The position numbers were made by a program, and so were the translations under genes. The notes below the pieces were generated by a model, which saw only the letters and a list, made by a program, of their open reading frames with translations, made no database searches and was not told the origin of the DNA. A stretch of DNA of 64,000 nucleotides, taken from positions 78,354 through 142,353 of the forward strand of contig JBKHYJ010000028.1 of the NCBI GenBank assembly GCA_046565505.1. The letters are read 5' to 3'. The DNA comes from JBKHYJ01 sp046565505. Lineage in GTDB: Bacteria; Acidobacteriota; Blastocatellia; UBA7656. Position 1 is the stretch's first letter. Each line of letters starts with the position of its first letter. Of the stretch, positions 18,456 to 26,385 are shown in pieces.

Positions 18456-19223
18456 TCAGTGCGTCAGCGCGTAAAAGACGTAGTTGACCCCGAATTTGTA
18501 GGCGCTGTTGGTGTCCTCAATGGGTTGGAACGGGTCGTTGGACCACTGCCAGTAATCGCTCACGTCGTTGTTGTAATTGATAATCATCATCAGCCGCCCG
18601 TGTTTATCTTCGACCCCCCAGAACTCCGGCCTGAGCCTGCCGTAAGGCGAGCGCACGTCGAGAGACTTGATGGAGAAAAAGCAGTTGAATATGGGGTGGG
18701 TCACGTCGAGCTGCTTCATCTCGTACTCGGGCAGGGCGCGCTTAACGTACTCCGTAAAGTTCCGCATATCCCACGTGCCGCGAAAATCGTCCACCAGCAG
18801 GAACCCGCCGCGCAGAAGGTACTCGCGCATGCCGGCCACCTCCTTGTCGGAAAGCTCCATGTGGCCGACCTCGCAGAGGTATGCGAAGGGGTACTTGAAA
18901 AGGTTCGGGTCGTCGAAGGTGAAGATGAACTCGTTCTCGTCGAGCACCACGTCTAATTTAGAAAGCTCTTTGAGGATCTTAGAAAAATGCAGGCCCGCTT
19001 CCGGGTAATCGTGCGACCAGGGCACGCCGCCGTCGCCGAGGTAATCGCCCGGGTACATCGGCCCGGCCTTTATGCGGACGAACTTGAATTTTTCCGACTC
19101 GTCCTTGTGCTCGCCTAACCTCTGGTCCTCGTAGCGGCGCGGGCTGTCCGCCGCGCCCGACGCGGGAAACGACATGGGGGCGGCGAGAAGGATCAGGGCG
19201 GCGATTGATGCGAGCCTATTCAT
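18456..19223 (-). CDS. DUF4159 domain secreted protein
   Basis: 255 residues from the ATG at 19223. The frame is open 27 codons further, but that part translates the AT-rich heptamer repeat upstream (NPKSKIQN) and is not credible. A signal peptide (about 1-25) is followed by the DUF4159 domain, with VPWSHDYPEAGLHF, FLLVDDFRGTWD and HPIFNCFFSI as its conserved parts. The domain has a GATase-like Rossmann look and is commonly encoded beside MoxR/BatA genes. Predicted periplasmic; enzymatic activity unproven. Confidence 0.85.
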   Translation of the reverse strand: MNRLASIAALILLAAPMSFPASGAADSPRRYEDQRLGEHKDESEKFKFVRIKAGPMYPGDYLGDGGVPWSHDYPEAGLHFSKILKELSKLDVVLDENEFIFTFDDPNLFKYPFAYLCEVGHMELSDKEVAGMREYLLRGGFLLVDDFRGTWDMRNFTEYVKRALPEYEMKQLDVTHPIFNCFFSIKSLDVRSPYGRLRPEFWGVEDKHGRLMMIINYNNDVSDYWQWSNDPFQPIEDTNSAYKFGVNYVFYALTH

Positions 19224-19232
19224 AATGCCTCG

Positions 19233-19351
19233 ATTTTGGATTTTAGATTTTGGATTAGGGGACTGCCGCGGTAAATCAAAGGCGTCCGGCTTGCGAAGCA
19301 TCAAATCATATACCGGGATGCGCGAAAGCCCTTCAATCCAAAATCCAAAAT
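19233..19351. repeat. STRR-like heptameric repeats forming an inverted pair
   Basis: The gap between the DUF4159 and TPR-peptidase genes holds ATTTTGG/TTTTGGATT-type units at 19233-19257 and their complement (AATCCAAAATCCAAAAT) at 19335-19351. The two arms can pair over about 12 bases around an 80-nt loop in the transcript. Similar AATCCAAAAATCCGAAA units lie at 23327-23340, in the spacer before the caspase-like gene. Such CCAAAAT-type tandem heptamers are known from cyanobacteria (STRR). Confidence 0.6.
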
Positions 19352-19354
19352 GGT

Positions 19355-21976
19355 TCAGTTTCCTCCCCTGAGCTTCAGCAAAAGCTCCTGGGCCTTTTCA
19401 AAGCCCGGCGCGATCTCAAGCGCGCGGAGCACCTCGCGGCGCGCGTCGGCGCGGTTCCCGCTCGCGTCGAGCGACCGCGCGAGGTCGTAATGAGCTTCGG
19501 CGAGGTCGGGCGGCGCTAACGCCAGCAGCGCCCGGAACTCTTTCGCGGCCTGGGGCCCGCTACCTTGCTCAAGATAAACACTGCCCGCGAGCTTGTGCAA
19601 GCTTGCGTCGAATGGCTGTATGTAAAAAGTTGTCTCTAGCGCCTGGAGCGCGCCCTTTTGATCGCCCATCGAGAGCCGCAGCCGCGCGAGCTTTGCTAAC
19701 GCCCCCACGTCCGTCTCATTGTACCGCGTGAGCGATTCGAGCGCCGCCGCGGCCTCAGCCTTCTGCCCGCGCGACTCGTAAATCTCGGCGGTCAGCGCGT
19801 AGGGGTTGCCCTCGCCCGCGTAGTAAGGGAATAGCTCCGCCGCGCGCCGCAGGTGCTCCAGGGCGCGGTCCGCGTCGCCTTCGTTCTTATACAGCGCGCC
19901 CAGCCGCAGGTGCGCGAAGTAGTCATTCGGCCTGGCCTTGAGCAGCGCCGCGAGAGCCTCTTTCGAGAGCGGCTCGCCCGCGGGCGCGCGAGGCGGGCCG
20001 CCGCCGACCGCCTCGGCGTAAGAGGATGTCTTCGCGCGGATGTAATCGTTAAAGGCGCGGTCGAATTCCGACGGCGAGAGCTTCAGCGCCCGCTGTAAAA
20101 CGTCGGGCGTCTTCGCCCCCTCTTTGTAGAGCGCGAGCATTCGGAGGATGCCGTCGAAGCCCGCCTTCTCCTCTACGAACTCACACACCTGAGAGGCCTG
20201 AAAATAAGCCAGGGCCACGCCCTCCGCGGAGCGCGGGCGTGTGAAGGCCGCGTCGAGGTCGTCTATGCTTACGAATTTGCCGTCGGAAACGGCCTTCAAT
20301 CTTTCGAGCGACCAGTTGTCGCCCCAGCCGGGCCGCGCGCGCCGCTCTTCGTACACGGAGAGCCCTTCGGAAAACCAGCGCGGTATCCGGTGGTCTGTGA
20401 TCTGAAGCGTTATGACGTGCGTGAATTCATGCCACAGCGTGCTGCCCCAGTTGAACTCTCCCATGCGCCGCGCGGACGGGCTGTCCATCGCGATCACCTG
20501 CCCGAAGCAGACGCCGAGGGCCCCGATGCCGGGCAGGCCGAGCGAGCGCACGGCGAAATCCGCATGGTTCGGGAAAATCTCGACCGACAGCGGCGCGCGC
20601 GGGGTGAACCGATACTTCGCCGTCAGCTTCTTATGAGCTTCCTCCAGGAGGTCGGCGGCATAGATCGAAAGCGCGCCGCTCTCTTTCGGCGCGGACTTGA
20701 TTAGAAAGGGGCCGCGGACCGTGTCCGTGTAATCGCGCATCGAGTCCAGCAGGTCGAGCGTGTTCTTGGCCCATATGTTGAACGGGTCGCCGGCGAACGT
20801 GCGCTCAAGCTCCGCTCGACCCTCGGCCATGCGGCCCACGCGCAATAACTGAATACCTAACTGAGTGCGGGCCGGCCACAACCGCGGCGACAGCTCGACG
20901 GCGCGGCGGTCAAAGTCAACCGCGTCGGCGTAGCGGCGATTGTTGACGGCGAAATGCGCCAGCGTGTCGAAGAACTCGCCCGCGCGCGGGTTGACGGCGA
21001 GGGCGCGTTTCGTCTCGGCCTCAAGCTCGGCCCTTTTATCTTGCAGGTAGAAGACGGAGGCCCTGACCCCGAGGGCGTCTACCGAATTCGGGTTGACCGT
21101 CAGCGCGCGTTCGAGGAATTTGCCCGCCGCGTCGTAGTCCTCAGCTTCGAGGTCGAGCCATGCCCGCAGCACTAGCGCATCGACGTAATTCGGGTTGATG
21201 GCGAGCGCCTGATCGACGGCCGCCACGGGCTGCGCGATTGAATCGAGCGCGCACCTGGCCCGGCCGACGAGCGCCCGCACGGAGTTCGAGTTGATCTTGA
21301 GCGCGTCATCAAAGAGGCTCGCCGCCTCGCCGTAATTGTACTTCTCGGCCAACAGCTCGCCCTGCGCGATGAACGCTTCGGCGTACGTCGGGTCGGCTTC
21401 GCGGGCGTCGATGAAAAGCTCGTTGGCGTCCTTGTACTTTTCGAGGTAGACGAGCCCCTGCGCGATTGCCGTAAGCTCCTCGGCCGTCTTCGGGGCGCTC
21501 GCGTTGTAATACCGCACGAGTTGTTGAAGCGCCGCCTGCGCCTCGTCGTCCTTCCCCTGGGCGCGCAACGCGCGCGCGCGCCCCAGCAGCGCCCGTAACA
21601 GTGATGGGCCTTTCGCGTCTCGCGAGGCGTGCTCGAATTCCGCGGCGGCGTCCGCGTACCTGCCCGTTTCAAGCTGGATTTCGGCGAGCGAGTTTCGCAA
21701 GGCCGCGTCGGCGGGGTTGTCTTTCAAGTGAGCCTTCAGCCTGCCTTCGGCGGCATCGTACTGGCCGAGCGCCACCTGTGCCGCGACGCGCCCTTCGAGC
21801 GCGTCCCTATCACCAGGGTTCTTTTGCAGAACCGCGTCAAAAGCCGCGAGGGCTTCCTTGTAAGCGCCATGCTTTAACAGCACGCGGCCGCGCTCGACGG
21901 AAGTCTCCTGCGCCGCGCCCGAGTTGAAAGAACAGCTAATAAGGAATAATAAGGTGACGAGTCCCAGACGTTTCAT
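19355..21976 (-). CDS. TPR-repeat lipoprotein with gluzincin (peptidase MA-like) domain
   Basis: 873 residues from the ATG at 21976, which has a GGAAAG SD; an ATG 14 codons earlier is less likely. The start MKRLGLVTLLFLISC looks like a lipoprotein signal with Cys15. Tandem TPR units fill roughly residues 20-390, then comes a metallopeptidase domain with HEFTH (about residue 514) and a later EGLSVYEE, the gluzincin pattern of the peptidase-MA family. More TPRs occupy about 670-870. It is likely anchored in the outer membrane or periplasm, with TPRs binding partners and the zinc site cleaving them. It belongs to the MoxR locus. Confidence 0.85.
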   Translation of the reverse strand: MKRLGLVTLLFLISCSFNSGAAQETSVERGRVLLKHGAYKEALAAFDAVLQKNPGDRDALEGRVAAQVALGQYDAAEGRLKAHLKDNPADAALRNSLAEIQLETGRYADAAAEFEHASRDAKGPSLLRALLGRARALRAQGKDDEAQAALQQLVRYYNASAPKTAEELTAIAQGLVYLEKYKDANELFIDAREADPTYAEAFIAQGELLAEKYNYGEAASLFDDALKINSNSVRALVGRARCALDSIAQPVAAVDQALAINPNYVDALVLRAWLDLEAEDYDAAGKFLERALTVNPNSVDALGVRASVFYLQDKRAELEAETKRALAVNPRAGEFFDTLAHFAVNNRRYADAVDFDRRAVELSPRLWPARTQLGIQLLRVGRMAEGRAELERTFAGDPFNIWAKNTLDLLDSMRDYTDTVRGPFLIKSAPKESGALSIYAADLLEEAHKKLTAKYRFTPRAPLSVEIFPNHADFAVRSLGLPGIGALGVCFGQVIAMDSPSARRMGEFNWGSTLWHEFTHVITLQITDHRIPRWFSEGLSVYEERRARPGWGDNWSLERLKAVSDGKFVSIDDLDAAFTRPRSAEGVALAYFQASQVCEFVEEKAGFDGILRMLALYKEGAKTPDVLQRALKLSPSEFDRAFNDYIRAKTSSYAEAVGGGPPRAPAGEPLSKEALAALLKARPNDYFAHLRLGALYKNEGDADRALEHLRRAAELFPYYAGEGNPYALTAEIYESRGQKAEAAAALESLTRYNETDVGALAKLARLRLSMGDQKGALQALETTFYIQPFDASLHKLAGSVYLEQGSGPQAAKEFRALLALAPPDLAEAHYDLARSLDASGNRADARREVLRALEIAPGFEKAQELLLKLRGGN

Positions 21977-22123
21977 TCGCTCACTCTTTCCTGCCGCCGC
22001 CGGCGAAGTGAAGACCATCCCCCGTTTAAAGCGACCAGAGGGCCCGGCGGAGGGGCAACCCCTTCGGACGAAACAGCCGGAGCATGTTGATCCCGCCCGG
22101 TTGCGCCTCGCGCGTCATGTCGC

Positions 22124-23245
22124 TTACTTCTGCCGCGCCTTGATCGCCTGATTCACCTTGGCGAGCTCGACGAGCAGGCCCTCAAGCTCCCTGTCGTAAT
22201 CCTCCGGCTTCATACCAGCCTTGCGCGCTTTCAATTTCTCGACGGCCTCTTCGAGCCGCTGCCGCTCGCCCATCAAGCGCCCGAGCTCGGCGTCGCCGCC
22301 CGCCTGCGCGAGCGGCTTCGAGTCGAGGTAGAGTGTCTTCGCGAATGCGCCGTCGCCGCCCGCGGCCTCTTCGTGCCCGACCCCATCGCCGTTGTCGTCA
22401 ATCATCGCATGCTCTGTCGCCAGCCGATTCTTCTGCTTATACCAATCCGCCGTGAGCTTGCTCGCGTAGGTGAACGCTTCGAGCACGGATACGCGCCCGT
22501 TCTTGTCCGCGTCTGCCCCTTCGTCCGTGAGCGCGCTGATGAAATGCTCCGCGAACGTCGTCGCGTTCTGCTCGTTGCCGCTCCGCGTGGCGGTAATGAC
22601 GACGCGGCTTTCGCCCGAGAGCGGCTTGACGAATTCGCCGGACGAGCTCGCGCAGTTGACGAAGACGACCCTGCGCGTCGGCAGCGCGGCGACGAGCTGG
22701 GCGTAATCTTTCGCCGTGAGGTCGGGCCCGACGAGATTGAACTTCGCCTGCTGTGCGTCGAACGAGCCGTGCCCGACAAGCGCGACCAGTACGAGGCTTT
22801 CGGCGTTGGCGGCCGATTTGATCGAGGCGAATGCCTTCCTCACTTCCTCGGCCGTCGCCCTGCGCGCGGCCGGATGCTCCGAGTCGCGTGCGCCGTCTTC
22901 GGGCCCGCCGTTTATGTTTTCAACGAGCAGAAAAACGTTCTTTTCGTCAAAGCCGAGCCGCGCGGTCAGCGCGTCGTAAAGCCGCGAAGCCTCTGCTGAG
23001 AATCTCTTAGTGTAAGCTTCCTCGCCCCCCACGCCCGCTATGACTATGGCGAACTTATTCGGATCGACGGCCGCGCGCGGCTTCTTCTCCGACTGCGCTT
23101 CGGGTTTCGCCGCGCCCTGCCGGGCGTTCGCCCCGGCCGCGGAGTCCTCCGGCTGAAGGTTCGGCGCGCGCTCGGCCCCCACCCCGCATGCGCACAGCAG
23201 AGAGCACAGCGAGAACAATGCCGAAGCTAACCTTGTTAATCGCAT
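22124..23245 (-). CDS. Caspase-fold (C13/C14-like) peptidase, predicted lipoprotein
   Basis: 373 residues. The N-terminal hydrophobic stretch ends in LLCAC (Cys20), a possible lipobox. A caspase/legumain-like domain covers about 62-310: FAIVIAGVGG opens the fold, His159 lies in LVGHGS and Cys198 in FVNCASSSGEF, the expected catalytic pair. An EF-hand-like loop (DADKNGRVSVLE, 245-256) and a second acidic loop DDNGDGVGHE (about 280-289) may bind calcium. A charged helical tail (about 320-370) could form a coiled coil. Export makes this an envelope protease or scaffold, not a cytosolic caspase. Partners and substrates are unknown; the MoxR locus is adjacent. Confidence 0.8.
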   Translation of the reverse strand: MRLTRLASALFSLCSLLCACGVGAERAPNLQPEDSAAGANARQGAAKPEAQSEKKPRAAVDPNKFAIVIAGVGGEEAYTKRFSAEASRLYDALTARLGFDEKNVFLLVENINGGPEDGARDSEHPAARRATAEEVRKAFASIKSAANAESLVLVALVGHGSFDAQQAKFNLVGPDLTAKDYAQLVAALPTRRVVFVNCASSSGEFVKPLSGESRVVITATRSGNEQNATTFAEHFISALTDEGADADKNGRVSVLEAFTYASKLTADWYKQKNRLATEHAMIDDNGDGVGHEEAAGGDGAFAKTLYLDSKPLAQAGGDAELGRLMGERQRLEEAVEKLKARKAGMKPEDYDRELEGLLVELAKVNQAIKARQK

Positions 23246-23362
23246 CCGACCCCCACTCCGATTCCAGGTTTCAGATTCTCGGCGGCGTAACTGATTCGGC
23301 CAGGCCCTTTGTAATCAAATCACTTTAATCCAAAAATCCGAAACCTAAAATTAAGAACGGCC

Positions 23363-25663
23363 TCAAGCCAGCCCTTTGCGCTTGCGGATGAGCCATTCGC
23401 CTGCGGCCAGGCCGATCACCAGCAGGAAATTTATGGGCATGTCCCAAAGGTCATAAGTCACTCGCACTGACCCGGCGCCATCCGCGTGCGCGAGGTCTTC
23501 GATAATATTTTCCGCGCGCGAAGCGCCATAGTATTGCCCGCCCGTGTCGCTCGCTATTCGCTTGAGCAGCTCGGTATTCTGCGCCGCCTCGCGGGCCTCG
23601 CGGTTGAGCGGGCCCACGATGAAACTCGTGCTCGCGGTCGGGAGCGCCGCGGCCTGCTTCGCCCCGCCCGCCCTGCGCGCAGTCACTTCGACCTTGTAGA
23701 GCCCCTCTTCGTCCGGGTGAAATTGCGCCGAATAACCTTCAAAGCCGCCTTCGGCCGTCTGCTTGAGCGGAACGTCGATGGCGCGGCCCGTGGGAGATGT
23801 GACGCGCGCAGAAGCTGTCGCGTCATTCACGTTGATGAATTTTTCATCCGCGACTTCCGCGCGTATGCGAACTTGCTCCGACGTGCCGTAGAAGGCGCGG
23901 TCCGTCGAGGCCTCGACGGGGCGTCGGACCGACTCGACAAGGTAGCGCAGCAGGTTGCGCCAGTAGGTTTCAAAAGACGTGTCCTTGGATTCCATCATCA
24001 TGCGCCAGCGCCACGTGTCGCTCGCCAGGAGCGCGAGGGTGCGGCCGCGCCCGTACCTCTCCTCTGCCAGCAGGGGCGTGACTCGATTGCGGTCGCGCGT
24101 GCTGCGCGCTTCGAGTATGACGGTCGCGCCGGGTTTCGTATCCGCGATGACTTCAGGGAGCGTGACCGCCGGCATCTGCTCCCAAGCTTTCGCGTTCGCC
24201 TCGGGCTGATCGACCAGCCGTGCGGCCGGGTGGTCGCGGCCGCGGTCGGCCGGCGCGGCTTTAAAGGACTGGCTCTCGCCCGGCACGCTAGACCCGTTCA
24301 GGTAGATAGGCAGAAGGTCCGCGATGGGCGTGCTCCCATAGCCGCCCGCGTTAAAAGCCTTCGCCCCGCCGAGGGCGAGCAACGAGCCGCCGCGGCGCGA
24401 GACGAACTGCTCGACCGCTTTGAGCTGGTCGAAGGTAAAGAAGGTGGCCTCTATGCTGCCGATGATGATTGCGTAATACTTAAAGAGCTCCTCCTCGGAC
24501 CTGGGGAAGCCCGTCACAAGCTCCTCGGCATTCTCGATCCCCTGCCGGTAATACTTCCCGTCTGCCGAACGGAGGACGGAGGCCAGAATTATGTTCTTCT
24601 CTTCGGAGACCGCCTCGCGGAGCTTCCCATACTCCCACCGCGGCTCGCCTTCTATGTAGAGTATTTTCGGCTTCGCGTCCACGACGTCGATGACAATCTC
24701 TTGCGAGTTGTTGTCAGTGATCGGCTCGTCCGGCGAGGGGGCCGCGGCGAGCGTATAGCGGTGAAGCCCCGGCGAAGACGGGGTGAACGTGATGCGGGCG
24801 ACGGTCGTCGCGTCCGCCTGCACCGGGACTTGCTGTGACCTCAGCAGGTGAGCGTCTTCCGTGAGGTCGACCTTGACGCTCTTTTGTTCCCCCGCCCGGA
24901 CGAGTAATTCCGCCGTGACCGGGGAGCCCGCGAGGACGCGGCGCGGGGCGGTCGCCCGCACCAGTTCGACATCCCCGTCAAGCCGCGTCGGGCCGAAGCC
25001 TACGGTGAAGACAGGCAGGCCGCGCGCGCGCAGGTTGTTCAAGGTCGTCGCGAGATTGGCCGAAAGGTCGCCCTCGCCATTGCTCGCGCCATCGCTCATA
25101 ACGATTATGCCCGAGAGCGGCAGGCCCGCAGAATCCCTGGTCGCCTGCTCTAGCGCCTCAACCAGGTTCGTCTGCTCGCCCGCGCCCGTGAGCTCCTCGG
25201 CGCCCTGCGCACGCTCCGCCGAGGAAGCGAATTTGAAGGCGCGCACTTTGAATTTGTCGGCCAGGGCCGCCCGGAACTGGCTGCCGGCAGACATGAGCCG
25301 CTTAAGGGAATCGAGCCGCGTGCGGCCGGCCTCGTCGGCCAGATTCATGCTCGCCGAGTCGTCCATCAGGACCGCGACAAAGCTCGACTGCGGGACGACG
25401 GACGGGGCGACGATGACCGGGCGCATCAGGCAGAAGATGATTATGGTTATGAGCCCCACGCGCAGGGCGATGAGGCCGGCCCGCCAGCGCGGCGCCAGGC
25501 GCACCGAACGGTTGACATAGATGAAGTAAATGAGCGCGGCGAGGCCGGCGACGAGCGCGACGACGAGCAAGGCGGACGGTCGCGCGCCGAATCCGAATTG
25601 GCTCTTTGAGAAAAGCGCTTCTCTGTATTTGAACAGAAAACTTACTACCTGTTCCAATATCAA
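23363..25663 (-). CDS. Membrane-anchored VWA / glutamine-amidotransferase-like protein
   Basis: 766 residues. Helices occur at about 30-50 and 62-85. A VWA domain follows with AVLMDDSASMN (MIDAS DxSxS near residue 103) and IIVMSDGASN. A periplasmic beta part comes next, then a class-I GATase-like Rossmann segment (LALGGAKAFNAGGYG) without an evident catalytic Cys. A last helix lies before the basic C-terminus (RKRKG). Such proteins recur at MoxR loci. Translation starts with TTG: either the one at 25663 or one two codons later (25657), which is better spaced from GAGGGG. It is the first gene of the locus after the 25714-25742 promoter. Confidence 0.83.
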   Translation of the reverse strand: MILEQVVSFLFKYREALFSKSQFGFGARPSALLVVALVAGLAALIYFIYVNRSVRLAPRWRAGLIALRVGLITIIIFCLMRPVIVAPSVVPQSSFVAVLMDDSASMNLADEAGRTRLDSLKRLMSAGSQFRAALADKFKVRAFKFASSAERAQGAEELTGAGEQTNLVEALEQATRDSAGLPLSGIIVMSDGASNGEGDLSANLATTLNNLRARGLPVFTVGFGPTRLDGDVELVRATAPRRVLAGSPVTAELLVRAGEQKSVKVDLTEDAHLLRSQQVPVQADATTVARITFTPSSPGLHRYTLAAAPSPDEPITDNNSQEIVIDVVDAKPKILYIEGEPRWEYGKLREAVSEEKNIILASVLRSADGKYYRQGIENAEELVTGFPRSEEELFKYYAIIIGSIEATFFTFDQLKAVEQFVSRRGGSLLALGGAKAFNAGGYGSTPIADLLPIYLNGSSVPGESQSFKAAPADRGRDHPAARLVDQPEANAKAWEQMPAVTLPEVIADTKPGATVILEARSTRDRNRVTPLLAEERYGRGRTLALLASDTWRWRMMMESKDTSFETYWRNLLRYLVESVRRPVEASTDRAFYGTSEQVRIRAEVADEKFINVNDATASARVTSPTGRAIDVPLKQTAEGGFEGYSAQFHPDEEGLYKVEVTARRAGGAKQAAALPTASTSFIVGPLNREAREAAQNTELLKRIASDTGGQYYGASRAENIIEDLAHADGAGSVRVTYDLWDMPINFLLVIGLAAGEWLIRKRKGLA

Positions 25664-25713
25664 CCCCTCGCCTTCAACGCGCGCCCCGCACGAGGAATAA
25701 GTGCTATTCGAGC

Positions 25714-25742
25714 ATTCTAATTGTAAACGCCCGAACTGGCAA
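25714..25742 (-). promoter_or_regulatory. Sigma70-type promoter of the MoxR-locus genes
   Basis: On the minus strand TTGCCA (25742-25737) and TAGAAT (25719-25714) are separated by exactly 17 nt. Transcription would start near 25707, giving a leader of about 45-50 nt before the TTG start. Confidence 0.6.
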
Positions 25743-26108
25743 AAAGATTCATGCCGGGTTTTATCGCTTACATCTTTTTACAAGCCGCCGCGGTCGGATG
25801 GCGTTGATGACCTGCACGCGACGCCGCGCGGGCGCCGGCCGGCTCGTCCGCCGGCCCTCGAAAACCCTTATGCGGCCAACCCTTTGGGGCGCGGACCCAG
25901 TGGCGGCGCTCGCCGGGCATGGGCACGGAGGGCCGGTCGAACACGCCAAAGTCGCGGGGCGGGCTAATTGTATGACCGCGGTCAGTTTCGGCGGGGCAGC
26001 ACGCGTCATGAACTCTAATCGCAGGTGCTCGTAGGGAAACCCATCTTAATCTATGACATAATGCAGAGATTTTCCTTCCAGATTTTTCAATAATTTTTTC
26101 GCTAAAGC

Positions 26109-26137
26109 TTGACTACTTTTGAGATTCAGAATATATT
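26109..26137 (+). promoter_or_regulatory. Sigma70-type promoter of the HYR surface-protein gene
   Basis: TTGACT at 26109-26114 and TATATT at 26132-26137 with a 17-nt spacer, in an AT-rich island. The predicted start near 26144 leaves a leader of about 240 nt before the ATG at 26386, which has AGGAGG upstream. Confidence 0.7.
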
Positions 26138-26385
26138 AGCGCGCGTCTGGGTGACCCCTCGGTCTTCAGCTTTCTATTCCAGACAGAAGCAAACTTACAA
26201 AATGAACCTACCGAGCGCTGTAGTCTAAGTCTTTCCAGCGCGGATTGGGATCAGGGTACAAGGGTAACAAAGGTACTTCGGTAAGCTGGCGCGTAGAACC
26301 GCTCAGTGGTGATGTGTTCTGCGGCCGCCTGCTCCAGTAACTTTTCGCACACAGTTTTCTCAGGTTTAGGAGGACCCAATATTCC

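Larger units (their letters stand above)
25664..26385. other. Intergenic region with divergent promoters
   Basis: 722 bp without a credible gene. It separates the divergent MoxR-locus gene and the HYR surface-protein gene. A GC-rich centre (about 25790-26030) codes only short unsupported frames. It is followed by an AT-rich stretch (26035-26140) that contains the forward promoter. The minus-strand promoter is at 25714-25742. Confidence 0.7.

Noticed and set aside
26138..26385. Cyclic-di-GMP riboswitch in the surface-protein leader
   Set aside because: The conserved GGGACGCAAAGC-type core is missing; only weak partial likeness.
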